DNA from: Verrucomicrobiales bacterium
GTDB lineage: Bacteria > Verrucomicrobiota > Verrucomicrobiia > Limisphaerales > SXTU01
Length of the DNA: 56,049 nt
Assembly (NCBI GenBank): GCA_005791875.1
Contig: SXTU01000280.1
Location: forward strand, 1-56,049
Direction of reading: 5' to 3'
Shown: positions 36,103 to 46,870 of the stretch, one piece after another
Layout of the letters: each line of letters opens with the position of its first letter
Numbering within the stretch: the first letter of the stretch is position 1
Translations under genes and position numbers: made by a program
The notes under the pieces: model-generated
Databases searched by the model: none
Told to the model about the DNA's origin: nothing
The model's input: the letters and a program-made list of their open reading frames with translations, nothing else

Positions 36103-36698
36103 AGAGCCTCTTCGACAAGTTGAACCTCGGCGCGATGGAGCGGCGCATCGTCGTGGGCGCGGCGCTCGTGCTCTTCGTCGTGCTCAACGCGATGTTCGTC
36201 TGGCCGCAGTTCAAGGATTGGAACCGCGTGCAGCTCGACATCCTCAAGGCGCAGAAGATGCTCGACGATTATCAGAAGGAAGTGGACCAGCTCCCCAAGC
36301 TCCAGCAGAAGGAGACGGAGCTGAAGGGCACCGGTGGCGCACAGCTCGCCTCCAGCGAGATGGCGCTGGCGCTCATGCGGACCGTGGACGCGAAGGCCCA
36401 GGCCTCCGGCATCCTCGTCGTGAACCGCATCCCCGGCCTCTCCGGCGGGCAGAACCCGAGCGCCTACTTCGAGGAGCAGACGCTGCGCATCAGCTTCCAG
36501 AACACCGGCGACGCCGAGCTGCTCAAGTTCATGGTGTCGCTGGGCGAGAACAATTCCACCATCCGCATCCGCGACCTGACCGTGAAGCCAGACCCGACGC
36601 AGATGAAATTGATGGGCGAGCTGACCATGGTGGCGAGCTACCAGAAGCCCGCGCCGGCAAGCAAGCAACCGACCACCGCAACTCCCAAACGTCCATGA
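36099..36698 (+). CDS. PilO/GspM-like assembly platform protein
   Basis: The protein has 199 residues and starts in the ATGA overlap with the upstream gene. It has an N-terminal transmembrane helix (RRIVVGAALVLFVVLNAMFVWPQF), a coiled coil (ILKAQKMLDDYQKEVDQLPKLQQKE) and a C-terminal ferredoxin-like domain. This layout is typical of PilO and GspM. It should pair with the PilMN-like protein. Its stop overlaps the secretin start by another ATGA. Confidence 0.82.
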   Translation: MKSLFDKLNLGAMERRIVVGAALVLFVVLNAMFVWPQFKDWNRVQLDILKAQKMLDDYQKEVDQLPKLQQKETELKGTGGAQLASSEMALALMRTVDAKAQASGILVVNRIPGLSGGQNPSAYFEEQTLRISFQNTGDAELLKFMVSLGENNSTIRIRDLTVKPDPTQMKLMGELTMVASYQKPAPASKQPTTATPKRP

Positions 36699-39055
36699 AA
36701 AACAAACTGACGGGCCTCCTCCTCACCGCCCTCGCGACGACGCTGCTCGCGCAAGCACCGCCGGCAATCCCGCCACCTGCCCCCGCGCCGCCGGGCACGC
36801 CCGGGAAGTCCAAGGCGATCAATGTCGAAGTTCGGCCGTTGAATCCCAAGGCCCCGGCCAATTTCAGCACCGTCACCACCAACGCCCCCGGCGCGCCACG
36901 GGTCGTGCCCAACGCCACGGCACCCGAGCCTTTCCGCCAGCCCCCGCCTCTGGGCGGACCCACTGCGAACTTGATTGCTCCCGCTGCTCCCGCCGCTGCC
37001 GCGACAGGCACGAACGCGATGGGCACGCTCGCCGCCCGTGCTGCTGCGGCGAAGGACGACGCGCCCAAGTTCTCGCTGGACCAGAGCTTGTCCCCCGAGT
37101 TGACGCGGCTTCAACTCGCGCCCCTGGATCAGGTGCTCGACAACTACGCGGAGCTGGCTGGCCGGACCATCCTGCGGCCCGCGAACCTTCCGCAGGTCGC
37201 GATCACCTTCAAGGCGCAGACCGAGCTGACGGTGAAGGAGACGTTGCAGGCGCTCGACAGCCTGCTTTCGCTCAACGGCATCGCGGTGATTCCAACGGGC
37301 GAAAAGTTTTTGACCGTGGTGCCGACGGCTGCGGCCAACCTGGAAGGCGCGGCTTTCAACACCAACAATTCTGCGGAGCTGCCCGAGGCTGGCCAATACA
37401 TCACGAAGATCGTGGAGGTGAAGAACGCCAAGCCCAGTGAAGTCGTCCCCGCCATCCAGCCCTTCGCCAAACTGCAGGGCGGCATCCTGCCGATTGACGC
37501 GACGGGCGTGCTGATCCTGCGCGACAACGCGATCAACATCAAACGCATGCTCGAGGTCCTGGAGAAGATTGATAAGGTCATCCCCTCGGACGAGGAGTTC
37601 AAAGTCATCCCGATCAACTACGCGCTGGCGGCGGACGTGGCGCAGGTGCTCGGCAGCTTCACCACGGCCGGGCCCTCCGGCGGTGGCACCACTGCGAGCC
37701 GCACGGGCAGCTCCACGACTCGGCGGACAGGCACCACCTCGCCGTTCGGCAACACAGGCATCGGCGGCGCGACTGGCTTGGGCGGTGCGCAGCCCTTCGG
37801 CACGCAGCCCGGAGTAAATCCTGCCATCCCCGGCGCGGCCCAGCCCGGCACGCAACAGTCGCAATTCCAAAATCGCCTGAACCAGATCGTCACCAACATC
37901 ACCGGCGGTCGCGGCGGTGCCGCGCCATTGCTGGGCGAGGCCAAGATCATCCCCTACGACCGGAGCAACTCGCTGCTGGTGCTGGCGAACAAGGCGGAGC
38001 TGGTGATGCTCACCCGGCTGCTCAAGGAAATCGACGTGCCGCAGCAGCAGGTGCTCATCGAGGCGCTCATCTTCGAGACCGACATCACGCACTCGCTGGA
38101 TGCCAGCTTCGGCGTGGGCCAGAAAACTGGCGCTACGGGGGCAACGTTCGCCGGGAGGGGCGGCATCAACTCCGTGATCAACTTCTCCACCAACACCACC
38201 GTGCTGGGCGTGGGCGCGGCCACGGGCGGGTTTGCCTACCTCGCGCAGATCGGTGCCAACTGGGCGGCGGCGGTTCAGATGCTCGAGGCCGATTCCAAGA
38301 CCGAGGTGCTCTCCCGTCCGCGCATCCAGACCTCGCACGCGGAGGCGGCGACGATCTTCTCCGGCGGCACCACGCCCTACGTAACGGGCAGCATCTCCGG
38401 CGCGGGCTTCGGCACGCAGCAGCAGATCCAGCAGTTGCAGATCGGCATCAACATGTCGGTGCTGCCGCTCATCACGTCCGACGGCCTTGTGGTGCTCGAC
38501 ATCAACCAGACCATTGAAGGCGAGAACGGCACGGTGCAGATCGACGCCAACCTGAAGGTGCCCAAGACCGTGCGCCACACCGCGCAGGCCAAGGTCGCGG
38601 TGAAGGACGGCGAGACGATCATCCTCGGCGGCCTCATCCGCACTGCCCGCACCAAGAGCGTCTCCGGCGTGCCGGTGCTCAAGGACATTCCCGGCATCGG
38701 CGCGCTGTTCCGGTCCACGAGTGAAAGCCCCACGCGGAAGGAGCTGATGGTCTTGATCCGCCCCACCGTGCTGCCCACGCCGCAGTCCGCCTCCCTCCAC
38801 GCGCGCGCCGAGCGCGAGCGCTCCGCCAGCCTGCGCGGTGTCGAGCAGACCGTCCGGATGGAGGAGACGAAGCAGAATAAGAAACTTGAGGAGGAGGAGA
38901 TCGAGGCGATGCGCAAGCTGATGAAGAAGTATCCCAAGGGCGCGATCCCGGTCCCGGACAACCCGTTGAGCGCTCCCGCCGCCCCAGCCACTCCCGCGCC
39001 GGACAAGAACACCTCCACCGACTTCCTGGAGATTCCGAAGACCAGCACGCCGTGA
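36695..39055 (+). CDS. Secretin (GspD/PilQ type)
   Basis: The protein has 786 residues from the ATG at 36695 with a signal peptide (LLLTALATTLLAQA). A Pro/Ala-rich linker is followed by N-domains (LDQVLDNYAELAGRTILRP; TKIVEVKNAKPSEVVPAIQPFA; FKVIPINYALAADVAQVLG). A Gly/Thr-rich insert lies near residues 325-385. The secretin core has QVLIEALIFE, VQMLEADSKTEVLSRPRIQT, VKDGETIILGGLIR and VPVLKDIPGIGALFRS. It forms the outer-membrane channel of the system. The C-terminus adds a Lys/Glu-rich helix. It is translationally coupled to the PilO-like gene. Confidence 0.93.
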   Translation: MKNKLTGLLLTALATTLLAQAPPAIPPPAPAPPGTPGKSKAINVEVRPLNPKAPANFSTVTTNAPGAPRVVPNATAPEPFRQPPPLGGPTANLIAPAAPAAAATGTNAMGTLAARAAAAKDDAPKFSLDQSLSPELTRLQLAPLDQVLDNYAELAGRTILRPANLPQVAITFKAQTELTVKETLQALDSLLSLNGIAVIPTGEKFLTVVPTAAANLEGAAFNTNNSAELPEAGQYITKIVEVKNAKPSEVVPAIQPFAKLQGGILPIDATGVLILRDNAINIKRMLEVLEKIDKVIPSDEEFKVIPINYALAADVAQVLGSFTTAGPSGGGTTASRTGSSTTRRTGTTSPFGNTGIGGATGLGGAQPFGTQPGVNPAIPGAAQPGTQQSQFQNRLNQIVTNITGGRGGAAPLLGEAKIIPYDRSNSLLVLANKAELVMLTRLLKEIDVPQQQVLIEALIFETDITHSLDASFGVGQKTGATGATFAGRGGINSVINFSTNTTVLGVGAATGGFAYLAQIGANWAAAVQMLEADSKTEVLSRPRIQTSHAEAATIFSGGTTPYVTGSISGAGFGTQQQIQQLQIGINMSVLPLITSDGLVVLDINQTIEGENGTVQIDANLKVPKTVRHTAQAKVAVKDGETIILGGLIRTARTKSVSGVPVLKDIPGIGALFRSTSESPTRKELMVLIRPTVLPTPQSASLHARAERERSASLRGVEQTVRMEETKQNKKLEEEEIEAMRKLMKKYPKGAIPVPDNPLSAPAAPATPAPDKNTSTDFLEIPKTSTP

Positions 39056-39169
39056 CCTGAACAGGGCCGCGCGCGCGTGGGCGCAAGGATAATTTCATTG
39101 TCCCCCGGCCCTTTCTGGCTAGACACTGCCCTGACGGTCGGCCGACTGCCCCAGTTCCACAGCCACTTC

Positions 39170-39760
39170 ATGAAGATTCTGATCGCAGACGATGACCCGA
39201 TCATCCGGCAGATTTTGATGAACCTCCTGTCGAGATGGGGTTATGGAGTTGTCCCCACGACCAACGGCGCGGAAGCATGGGAAGTTCTCCAGCACGACAC
39301 CTCGCTGCGCATCGGACTCTTCGACTGGTTCATGCCGGAGATCAACGGCATGGAGCTGACCCGCCGCATCCGCGATGCGAACATCACCCCCTTCTACATC
39401 ATGCTCGTGACCGCGCGCGGTGGGAAGGAAAGCATGCTCGACGCGCTGGAGTCCGGAGCCGATGACTTCATCAGCAAGCCCTTCGACAAGGAAGTGCTCC
39501 AGACCCGCATCAAAGTCGGCGTGCGCGCGGTGGAGCTGCAGTCCTACCTCATCCAGCGCCTCTCCGAGGCCGAGGCAGCCGCGCAGGGGCTTGCGCAGCT
39601 GAAGAATTTCATCACCGTGTGCAGCGTGTGCGGAAACGTCCGTGACATGCAGGACCAGTGGCACAAGATTCAACTGCCCTTCTCCACGAACACCGGGGAG
39701 ACCGGCTTCCACGTCTGCTGCCCGGACTGCCGGGTGAAGATTGACAAGATGAAGAAGTAG
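39170..39760 (+). CDS. Response regulator with a C-terminal CxxC metal-binding-type domain
   Basis: The protein has 196 residues from the ATG at 39170. The receiver has acidic DDD at 9-11, the phospho-Asp in GLFDWFMPEINGMEL, Thr in LVTARGG and Lys in FISKPFDK. After a short coiled coil, the tail carries CSVCGNVRD and CCPDC, a likely four-Cys zinc ribbon rather than a DNA-binding domain. It lies 114 bp after the secretin gene and may regulate that system. No kinase is adjacent. Confidence 0.88.
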   Translation: MKILIADDDPIIRQILMNLLSRWGYGVVPTTNGAEAWEVLQHDTSLRIGLFDWFMPEINGMELTRRIRDANITPFYIMLVTARGGKESMLDALESGADDFISKPFDKEVLQTRIKVGVRAVELQSYLIQRLSEAEAAAQGLAQLKNFITVCSVCGNVRDMQDQWHKIQLPFSTNTGETGFHVCCPDCRVKIDKMKK

Positions 39761-39781
39761 GGGCGTGCCAGCCCCGGGGCT

Positions 39782-41179
39782 TCAATTTGTCGTGGACTGC
39801 AACGCTGGCTTCTCCACCGCCCACAGCCAGCCGAGGAGGAAGAACGCCAGCCACGCCAGAGCCGGGATGTAGAGCGCGAACTCCACGAAGCCCTGCAACG
39901 CCCAGCCCAGCAGGCCAAGCCAGACGGCGAACAGCAGCCAGTCGCCGCGCGTTTGCCGGTGCAGCTTGAGGAGCGACGCCCAGATGAAGCCGCCGAACGC
40001 GAGCAACCCGACCACGCCGGAGTCGGAGGCCTGCTGGAGGTAGTCGTTGTGCGCGAGCCGCGCCATCTCGGCCTCCGGCGGCTTGGCCTGGCGATAGACG
40101 GCGTAGAAAGTTCCCGGCCCGCTGCCAAGGACCGGGCGGTTCAGTGTCGTGTCCAAAGCGACCTTCCAGTAGTCGAACCGCGCGTTCGCGCTGCGTGCGC
40201 CTCCGGCGAAGTAGCTCTGGTATTTCCACGCGAAGCCCGCAAGTCCCCCCGCACCCACCAGCGCGACCAGCCCGATCTTGAGCGCGCGCGGCAAGGGCAG
40301 GTTCAGCAACGCCACGCCTCCCAATGCGAGCGCGATGAGCCAGCCGGCCTTCGACCCAGACCAATACAGGCACGCCAGAGCCATGTATGCCACCAGCCCG
40401 ATGAGCACGCCACGCGTGACGTTCTGGAGCCGCGTCGTCACGCACCAGACGGTCATCAACGCGCCGGGCAGCAGAAGGAGCACGACCCCCGCGAGCGCGT
40501 TGGCATAGCCGAACGTGCCGAAGATGCGGTCCTTCGCCAGCTTCATGAGCAGGTCGGGATTGGTGGTGAGGCTGCCGTCGGGTTTGCGCACGAGGAGCCG
40601 GGTGGCCTCAAGCTCGCGCAGGTGTTCTGGCGCAACATCCTTCCAGCCGGTCTTTTCGTTCTCGCTGAAAAACTCCCGGTTCGCCGCCAGGCCGCCGTAT
40701 TGCTGGCGAAAGCCGGAGCCCAGCATCACCAACAGTCCTGCCAGCACACCCAGCCAGACCCGTCGCGCGCCCGGCGCAGCTCCCGCGCTCAAGCCCAGCG
40801 CGAAGCACACCGCTGTCGCAACGAAGTGCGGCAGGACCGCCTTGGTCAACGCGGTGTCCACCGTCGTCGTCGCCGCCACGAACTGCCAGCCCAGCCAGAT
40901 CGCGGGGAACACCAGCGCCCAAAGCGGGACATGAGGAAGTCGCCGCCAGTTCGCGAAACCAAGCACCGCCACCAACGCCAGCACGCCAATGCCCCAGACC
41001 GCAGGCCAGTTATCAAAAAACAGTTCCTGTGGGTTGCCTGGCGGGGGCGCGATGTGGTCGAGAATGACCGGGTTGCCCAGTTTCAGGAGGACGAAGGCGA
41101 GGAAGAGACCCGCGATCACCGGCCACCTGCGCGCCTGCGCGGCGGGTGCGGCGGCGGGTTGAGCAGGTGCGGCAGGCAT
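39782..41179 (-). CDS. O-antigen ligase/polymerase-like membrane protein
   Basis: The protein has 465 residues from the ATG at 41179 (another in-frame ATG is at 41212). About ten to twelve hydrophobic helices surround the Wzy_C-type signature GSGPGTFYAVYRQAKP ... AHNDYLQQASDSGVVGLLAF. Such proteins join or polymerise polysaccharide units at the periplasmic face of the inner membrane. No glycosyltransferase cluster is adjacent, so the substrate is unknown. It ends ~21 bp from the response regulator stop, convergently. Confidence 0.88.
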   Translation of the reverse strand: MPAAPAQPAAAPAAQARRWPVIAGLFLAFVLLKLGNPVILDHIAPPPGNPQELFFDNWPAVWGIGVLALVAVLGFANWRRLPHVPLWALVFPAIWLGWQFVAATTTVDTALTKAVLPHFVATAVCFALGLSAGAAPGARRVWLGVLAGLLVMLGSGFRQQYGGLAANREFFSENEKTGWKDVAPEHLRELEATRLLVRKPDGSLTTNPDLLMKLAKDRIFGTFGYANALAGVVLLLLPGALMTVWCVTTRLQNVTRGVLIGLVAYMALACLYWSGSKAGWLIALALGGVALLNLPLPRALKIGLVALVGAGGLAGFAWKYQSYFAGGARSANARFDYWKVALDTTLNRPVLGSGPGTFYAVYRQAKPPEAEMARLAHNDYLQQASDSGVVGLLAFGGFIWASLLKLHRQTRGDWLLFAVWLGLLGWALQGFVEFALYIPALAWLAFFLLGWLWAVEKPALQSTTN

Positions 41180-41242
41180 GTCGGTGGACGCTAGCAACGT
41201 GCGGCGTTGCAATCCAGTCCGGGCACGGGCGCTGCCGGATTT

Positions 41243-41824
41243 CTATTTCCTCAGCCGCGCCATGAACCCCGGCTCCGTCCCCGCCAAATCGCTCGCTCGC
41301 TGCGCCGCCAGTAGCGCGCCATACACCCGCACGTCACGCGTGAGCATTTCGAGCCGCGCCCGCAATGCATCGCTTGCCACCGCTCCATCCCGCACGTCCT
41401 CCTTGTCCACGAACGAGACGCCATAGGGCAGCGACCACGCGTAGCACTGCCGCGCGATGGTGCGGAGCTGGTCATGCACCGTCAGCCCCTTCTCGTGCGA
41501 CGCGACGAGCGTGGCAAACAGCTTTCCGGCGAACTCCTTCCAGAAGTGGTCGAGGAAATTCTTTAACGTGCTGCTCACGCTGCCGTGATAGTCCGGCGTC
41601 CCGAGCAGCAGGACATCCGCACGCTCCACGCGGGCCTTCAGCTCCGCAAAACCCGGCTGCGACCACGCCGTGTCTGGGTTGAAGGCCGGCAGCGGCGTCT
41701 GCTCGAAATCGAGCACGTCCACAGTGCAGCCACTCGCGCGCAGCGCCTCCGCCGCATGCAGGAGCGCGACGCGCGTAACGGACTTTTGATGCAGGCTTCC
41801 GACGACGGCGAGAATGTGCGGCAT
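41243..41824 (-). CDS. NADPH-dependent FMN reductase-like flavoprotein
   Basis: The protein has 193 residues from the ATG at 41824 (ATG 41830 is equally possible). The flavodoxin-like fold shows the FMN phosphate loop [15 protein letters not shown] and the second flavin loop [21 protein letters not shown]. It is a cytosolic NAD(P)H:flavin or azo/quinone reductase. It is divergent from purE with 163 bp between. Confidence 0.87.
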   Translation of the reverse strand: MPHILAVVGSLHQKSVTRVALLHAAEALRASGCTVDVLDFEQTPLPAFNPDTAWSQPGFAELKARVERADVLLLGTPDYHGSVSSTLKNFLDHFWKEFAGKLFATLVASHEKGLTVHDQLRTIARQCYAWSLPYGVSFVDKEDVRDGAVASDALRARLEMLTRDVRVYGALLAAQRASDLAGTEPGFMARLRK

Positions 41825-41987
41825 GGACATGATGGGAAGCTGTAGCCGGAAGCGTCCCCGCCCGCAACCCCCCGAACCCCAAAGCCAGAACTCCATGAGA
41901 ATGTCCCCATGGCGGCGAGCTTGCGAAAGTCCAACGCCACCGGGCACGGTTGCCAAATCCTCTCCGCTCCGCTTCAATGCCCGCGCT

Positions 41988-42509
41988 ATGGCCCGCCAGC
42001 GCAAACCACCCCAACCTCTCGTCGGCATCATCATGGGCAGCCAGTCCGACTGGGAGACGATGCAGCACGCCGCCGCGCAGCTCGACGTGCTCGGCGTGCC
42101 TTACGAGGCCGAGGTCGTCTCCGCGCATCGCACGCCGGACCGGATGTTCGAGTATGCGGAGTCGGCGGCGGCGCGCGGCCTCGAAGTCATCATCGCCGGT
42201 GCGGGCGGCGCGGCGCACTTGCCCGGCATGACGGCGGCGAAGACCTCGCTCCCCGTGCTCGGCGTCCCGGTGCAATCCAAGTCGCTCAACGGCCTCGACT
42301 CACTCCTCTCCATCGTGCAGATGCCCGGCGGAATTCCCGTGGGCGCGCTCGCCATCGGCAAGCCCGTCGCCATCAACGCCGCGCTCCTCGCCACCGCGAT
42401 GCTCGGCAACAAGCACGCGAAGTTCCGCAAGGCTTACGAGCAGTTCCGCGTGGAGCAGACGGCAAAAGTGCGGGTGAACCACACGCTGCCACCGGTGAAG
42501 TCCGCTTGA
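41988..42509 (+). CDS. purE: N5-carboxyaminoimidazole ribonucleotide mutase
   Basis: The protein has 173 residues from the ATG at 41988. The class I PurE signature [17 protein letters not shown] near the N-terminus is followed by [14 protein letters not shown] and [27 protein letters not shown]. It interconverts N5-CAIR and CAIR in purine synthesis and normally pairs directly with PurK. Here purK is 565 bp downstream with a toxin-antitoxin pair in between. Confidence 0.95.
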   Translation: MARQRKPPQPLVGIIMGSQSDWETMQHAAAQLDVLGVPYEAEVVSAHRTPDRMFEYAESAAARGLEVIIAGAGGAAHLPGMTAAKTSLPVLGVPVQSKSLNGLDSLLSIVQMPGGIPVGALAIGKPVAINAALLATAMLGNKHAKFRKAYEQFRVEQTAKVRVNHTLPPVKSA

Positions 42510-42540
42510 GCCAAACCGCCACCGCGCCTACCTTCCACCC

Positions 42541-42771
42541 ATGAGCACTGCCGCTACTGAATTGCTGCAACAAGCGCTGGAACTCCCCGAGACCGACCGC
42601 GAGTGGATGGTTTCCCAACTCTCTGAAAGTTTAGATCCCGTCATGTCGCCGGAGCAGGAAGCAGCGGTCCTCGAGTTGTTGGATTCCCGGCGCGCCGAAT
42701 ACCTCGCCGGGCGTGCCACGCTTGTTGATGCGGACGAGGTCATGCGTCAGGCCCGAGTTCTCCTGCGGTGA
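42541..42771 (+). CDS. Antitoxin of the addiction-module (PF09720/TIGR02574) type
   Basis: The protein has 76 residues. The sequence ATELLQQALELPETDREWMVSQLSESLD and the C-terminal half match the pattern of the putative addiction-module antitoxins that partner RelE/ParE toxins. It starts 31 bp after purE and overlaps the toxin start as GTGA, which implies coupled translation. Confidence 0.87.
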   Translation: MSTAATELLQQALELPETDREWMVSQLSESLDPVMSPEQEAAVLELLDSRRAEYLAGRATLVDADEVMRQARVLLR

Positions 42772-43067
42772 AACTCCGCTATCAGTCCCGCGCCTCGGCC
42801 GAGTTTCACCAAGCCGTCATCAGTTACCTAGAAGTGAACCCGCAGGCCGCCAGAAAACTCCTGAATGAAGTCGAGAGCGGACTGCGCCGGGTGCAACTTT
42901 TCCCGGAACTTTGTCGGCGCTGGCTGGGCGACTATCGGAAGTTTCGTCTGCCCAGTTTTCCTTACGGTTGGTTTTATCGTGTGGAACCGGGTGAAATCGT
43001 CATCTACGCCGTCCTGCATCTCCACCATGACCCGGCGGCAATCGCCGCTCGGCTGCATGAACGCTGA
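42768..43067 (+). CDS. RelE/ParE-superfamily toxin
   Basis: The protein has 99 residues from a GTG overlapping the antitoxin stop. It has the family pattern YQSRASAEFHQAVISYLE ... AARKLLNEVESGLRRVQLFPELC ... RKFRLPSFPYGWFYRVEPGEIVIYAVLHLHHDP. It would act as an mRNA interferase or gyrase poison, neutralised by the upstream protein. It ends 6 bp before purK, so the pair is embedded in the pur transcript. Confidence 0.87.
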   Translation: MKLRYQSRASAEFHQAVISYLEVNPQAARKLLNEVESGLRRVQLFPELCRRWLGDYRKFRLPSFPYGWFYRVEPGEIVIYAVLHLHHDPAAIAARLHER

Positions 43068-43073
43068 ACGCCC

Positions 43074-44210
43074 GTGAACTTCCCCATCCTCCCCGGCTCG
43101 ACCCTCGGCATCCTCGGCAGCGGCCAGCTTGGGCGGATGCTGGCCATCGCCGCACGGCAGCTTGGCTACCACGTCGCGGTCTATTCGCCGGACGCGGACA
43201 CGCCCGCCGGCCAAGTCGCGGATGTCGAGGCAGTCGGAGATTACCTCGATGAGGAGCGCCTCGCCGACTTCGCGCAGCGCGTGAGCGTGCTGACGTTTGA
43301 GTTCGAGAACGTCCCATCGCTCGCGTCCGAGGTCGCCGCGCGCCACACCATCGTCCGCCCGTCCGGCAGCGTGCTCCACATCACGCAGGAGCGGCTGCGC
43401 GAGAAGACATTCCTCCGCGACCACGGCTTTCCCACCACGCCGTTTCGCGCGGTGAACACCTACGCCGAGCTCCACGCCGCCGCGCGCGACCTCGGGCTGC
43501 CCGCCGTGCTCAAGACCGCGAGCTTCGGCTACGACGGCAAGGGCCAGCAAATGGTTTACGCGCAGTCCGACCCCGCCGAAGTCTTCGCCAACCTGAAAGG
43601 CGCAACCGGCATCTACGAGGCCTTCGTGGACTTCGAGAAGGAAATCTCCGTCGTCGCCGCGCGCACGGCGGACGGGAAGTTCGCCGCGTTTCCTCTCTTC
43701 GAGAACCGGCACGCGAACCACATCCTCGACGTGACCTTCTCCCCCGCAGCGATCGACCCAAGGCTCGCGAAGGAAGCTGTGGACCTCGCGGCGGGCATCT
43801 TGGAAAAACTCGGCGTCATCGGCCTGCTCACCGTGGAACTCTTCGTCACCAAACGCGGCCAACTCGTCGTCAACGAACTCGCCCCGCGCACGCACAACAG
43901 CGGCCACCTCACGATGGACGCGTGCGTCACGAGCCAGTTCGAGCAGCAGGTCCGCGCCGTCTGCTGCCTGCCGCTCGGCTCCACCGCGTTGCGCCAGCCT
44001 GCCGCGATGGCGAACCTGCTCGGCCACGTCTGGGCCAAAGGCGAACCCAACTGGGCTGCCGCCCTGTCCGACCCACACGTGAAGCTCCACCTCTACGGCA
44101 AGGCGCAGGCGCGCGCAGGCCGCAAGATGGGGCACCTCAACGCCTGTGGCCGCAGCGTGGAAGCCGCCATCGCCCGTGTCGTGGCGGCGCGAGAGCGGTT
44201 GGTGAATTGA
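43074..44210 (+). CDS. purK: N5-carboxyaminoimidazole ribonucleotide synthase
   Basis: The protein has 378 residues from a GTG at 43074. It begins LGILGSGQLGRMLAIAARQLGY, then shows VLTFEFENVPS and the ATP-grasp elements AVLKTASFGYDGKGQQMV and EAFVDFEKEISVVAAR. The metal/ATP site lies in VNELAPRTHNSGHLTMDAC. It carboxylates AIR using ATP and bicarbonate, feeding PurE. Together with purE and the toxin pair it forms one tightly spaced unit. Confidence 0.95.
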   Translation: MNFPILPGSTLGILGSGQLGRMLAIAARQLGYHVAVYSPDADTPAGQVADVEAVGDYLDEERLADFAQRVSVLTFEFENVPSLASEVAARHTIVRPSGSVLHITQERLREKTFLRDHGFPTTPFRAVNTYAELHAAARDLGLPAVLKTASFGYDGKGQQMVYAQSDPAEVFANLKGATGIYEAFVDFEKEISVVAARTADGKFAAFPLFENRHANHILDVTFSPAAIDPRLAKEAVDLAAGILEKLGVIGLLTVELFVTKRGQLVVNELAPRTHNSGHLTMDACVTSQFEQQVRAVCCLPLGSTALRQPAAMANLLGHVWAKGEPNWAAALSDPHVKLHLYGKAQARAGRKMGHLNACGRSVEAAIARVVAARERLVN

Positions 44211-44212
44211 AC

Positions 44213-44280
44213 GTGCTGCGTGCTGCGTGTTGCGTGAATCACTTCGGCAGCCAAGCCCCAACAAGCAGCACGCAGCACGC
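44213..44280. repeat. GTGCTGC inverted heptamer arrays
   Basis: The left array is GTGCTGC, GTGCTGC, GTGTTGC, GTGAATC (44213-44240). The right array has two exact GCAGCAC units (44265-44278), the reverse complement. It begins 2 bp after purK and precedes the DUF1501 gene. It is related to the element at 34611-34690. Confidence 0.88.
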
Positions 44281-44328
44281 CCCTCGCCGGCTGAAGCCTG
44301 CGACTACGAGGCCCGTCAGTTTCAACAC

Positions 44329-45777
<1,449 letters not shown>

Positions 45778-45790
45778 GCGTTCGCGCCCG

Positions 45791-46816
45791 CTACTTCTTC
45801 GGCGCGAACGGCGATGCCGGCACCTTCTTCGCAGCCGCGCGGGCCTCGTCGAAGCTCGTCACTTCCTCCTTCAACTCGATGAGCTGCCACAACTCGGGGA
45901 AGTCGAACGCCTGGCCTGGTTGCAGCGCGGTCATCGGGCTGAACAACTCCAGCGCGGCCATCTGGTCGCTCCACGAAAACTCCACCGTATGCCCCGCGCC
46001 CGCATACGCAGCGCCGCGCCACGTTTGGAAATACTTCACGAACAGCAGCCGCCCGCGCACGTAGGCCACCCAGCCACCGTCCGTGTCCGAGCCGAGCTTT
46101 CCCGGCGCGCCCGCCGCCTGCGCCACGAGCAAATCGCCGAAGACTCGCACGTTGGGCAAAGCCGGTTGCTCTCCATGGAAGGCCGAGCCTTCCTCGGTCG
46201 CGCGCAGCAGCGACCAGCCAGCGCGAGGCCGGCTCTGCTTCGGCAACCGGAACAGAGCGAAGCCGCCGGCCGGGCACAGCGTGCGGTCGTGCAGGCTGTG
46301 GCGCGATGCGTTGGGCGATGCGTTGACCATGCGCTGCATTACACCGAACGCACCAGTGTCCGGGTCGAGCGTGAAGCTCTTGAGCAGCCGCAGTCCGGTC
46401 ACGGCATCCAGCGGGCTGGCCGTCTCGACCGTCTGGTCGCGGGGCGCGACGAAGTCATGCGGTCCCAGCCACACCGCCTGTCGCTCCGGTCGTCCCAGCA
46501 GGCCAGGACCGAAGTCGCATTGATAGCCGCCCACCCAGAAACCGCCGGGGGATTGCGCGAGCGTCTTGCCGTTGCTGTCGGGATTCTCCAGCAGCGCGTT
46601 CACGCCGCCGCGGCTGTATTGCACCACGCGCCCGCCGATGTCCGGCACCACGACCGCGGTCACCTTCCCGTGATCGTCGCGCAGGCTCAACGCATTCGTC
46701 CAGCCGAGGAATTCTCCCTGGCTCACGCCCGCTGGCAACGCCGCCCGCAGGGACGCCGGAGCCAGCGCGAGCCACAGCGCCAACGCGAGCACGGCCAGGC
46801 CTCGGAAAAAACTCAT
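45791..46816 (-). CDS. Secreted aldose-epimerase-like protein (DUF4380 type)
   Basis: The protein has 341 residues from the ATG at 46816, directly before a signal peptide (FFRGLAVLALALWLALAPASLRAA). A galactose-mutarotase-like beta sandwich is suggested by LSLRDDHGKVTAVVVPDIGGRVVQYSRGG, KSFTLDPDTGAFGVMQRMVN and the late VEFSWSDQMAALELFSPM. No obvious catalytic Glu/His set could be fixed by eye. It is convergent with the DUF1501 gene (13 bp gap) and downstream of the collapsed PSD1/DUF1501 remnant. Confidence 0.7.
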   Translation of the reverse strand: MSFFRGLAVLALALWLALAPASLRAALPAGVSQGEFLGWTNALSLRDDHGKVTAVVVPDIGGRVVQYSRGGVNALLENPDSNGKTLAQSPGGFWVGGYQCDFGPGLLGRPERQAVWLGPHDFVAPRDQTVETASPLDAVTGLRLLKSFTLDPDTGAFGVMQRMVNASPNASRHSLHDRTLCPAGGFALFRLPKQSRPRAGWSLLRATEEGSAFHGEQPALPNVRVFGDLLVAQAAGAPGKLGSDTDGGWVAYVRGRLLFVKYFQTWRGAAYAGAGHTVEFSWSDQMAALELFSPMTALQPGQAFDFPELWQLIELKEEVTSFDEARAAAKKVPASPFAPKK

Positions 46817-46870
46817 GCGCGCGGAAACTACCAGCCCCCGCCGCAGGCTCAATGCTGTTCGCGCGACGAG

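Noticed and set aside
36638-38800. 720-residue minus ORF
   Set aside because: It is the shadow of the secretin gene. Its composition is His/Arg/Gly/Val-rich with no recognisable motif.
39741-39785. Terminator at the AGCCCCGGGGCT palindrome between convergent genes
   Set aside because: The self-complementary core leaves no proper loop and only a weak T stretch follows; the support is too thin to list.
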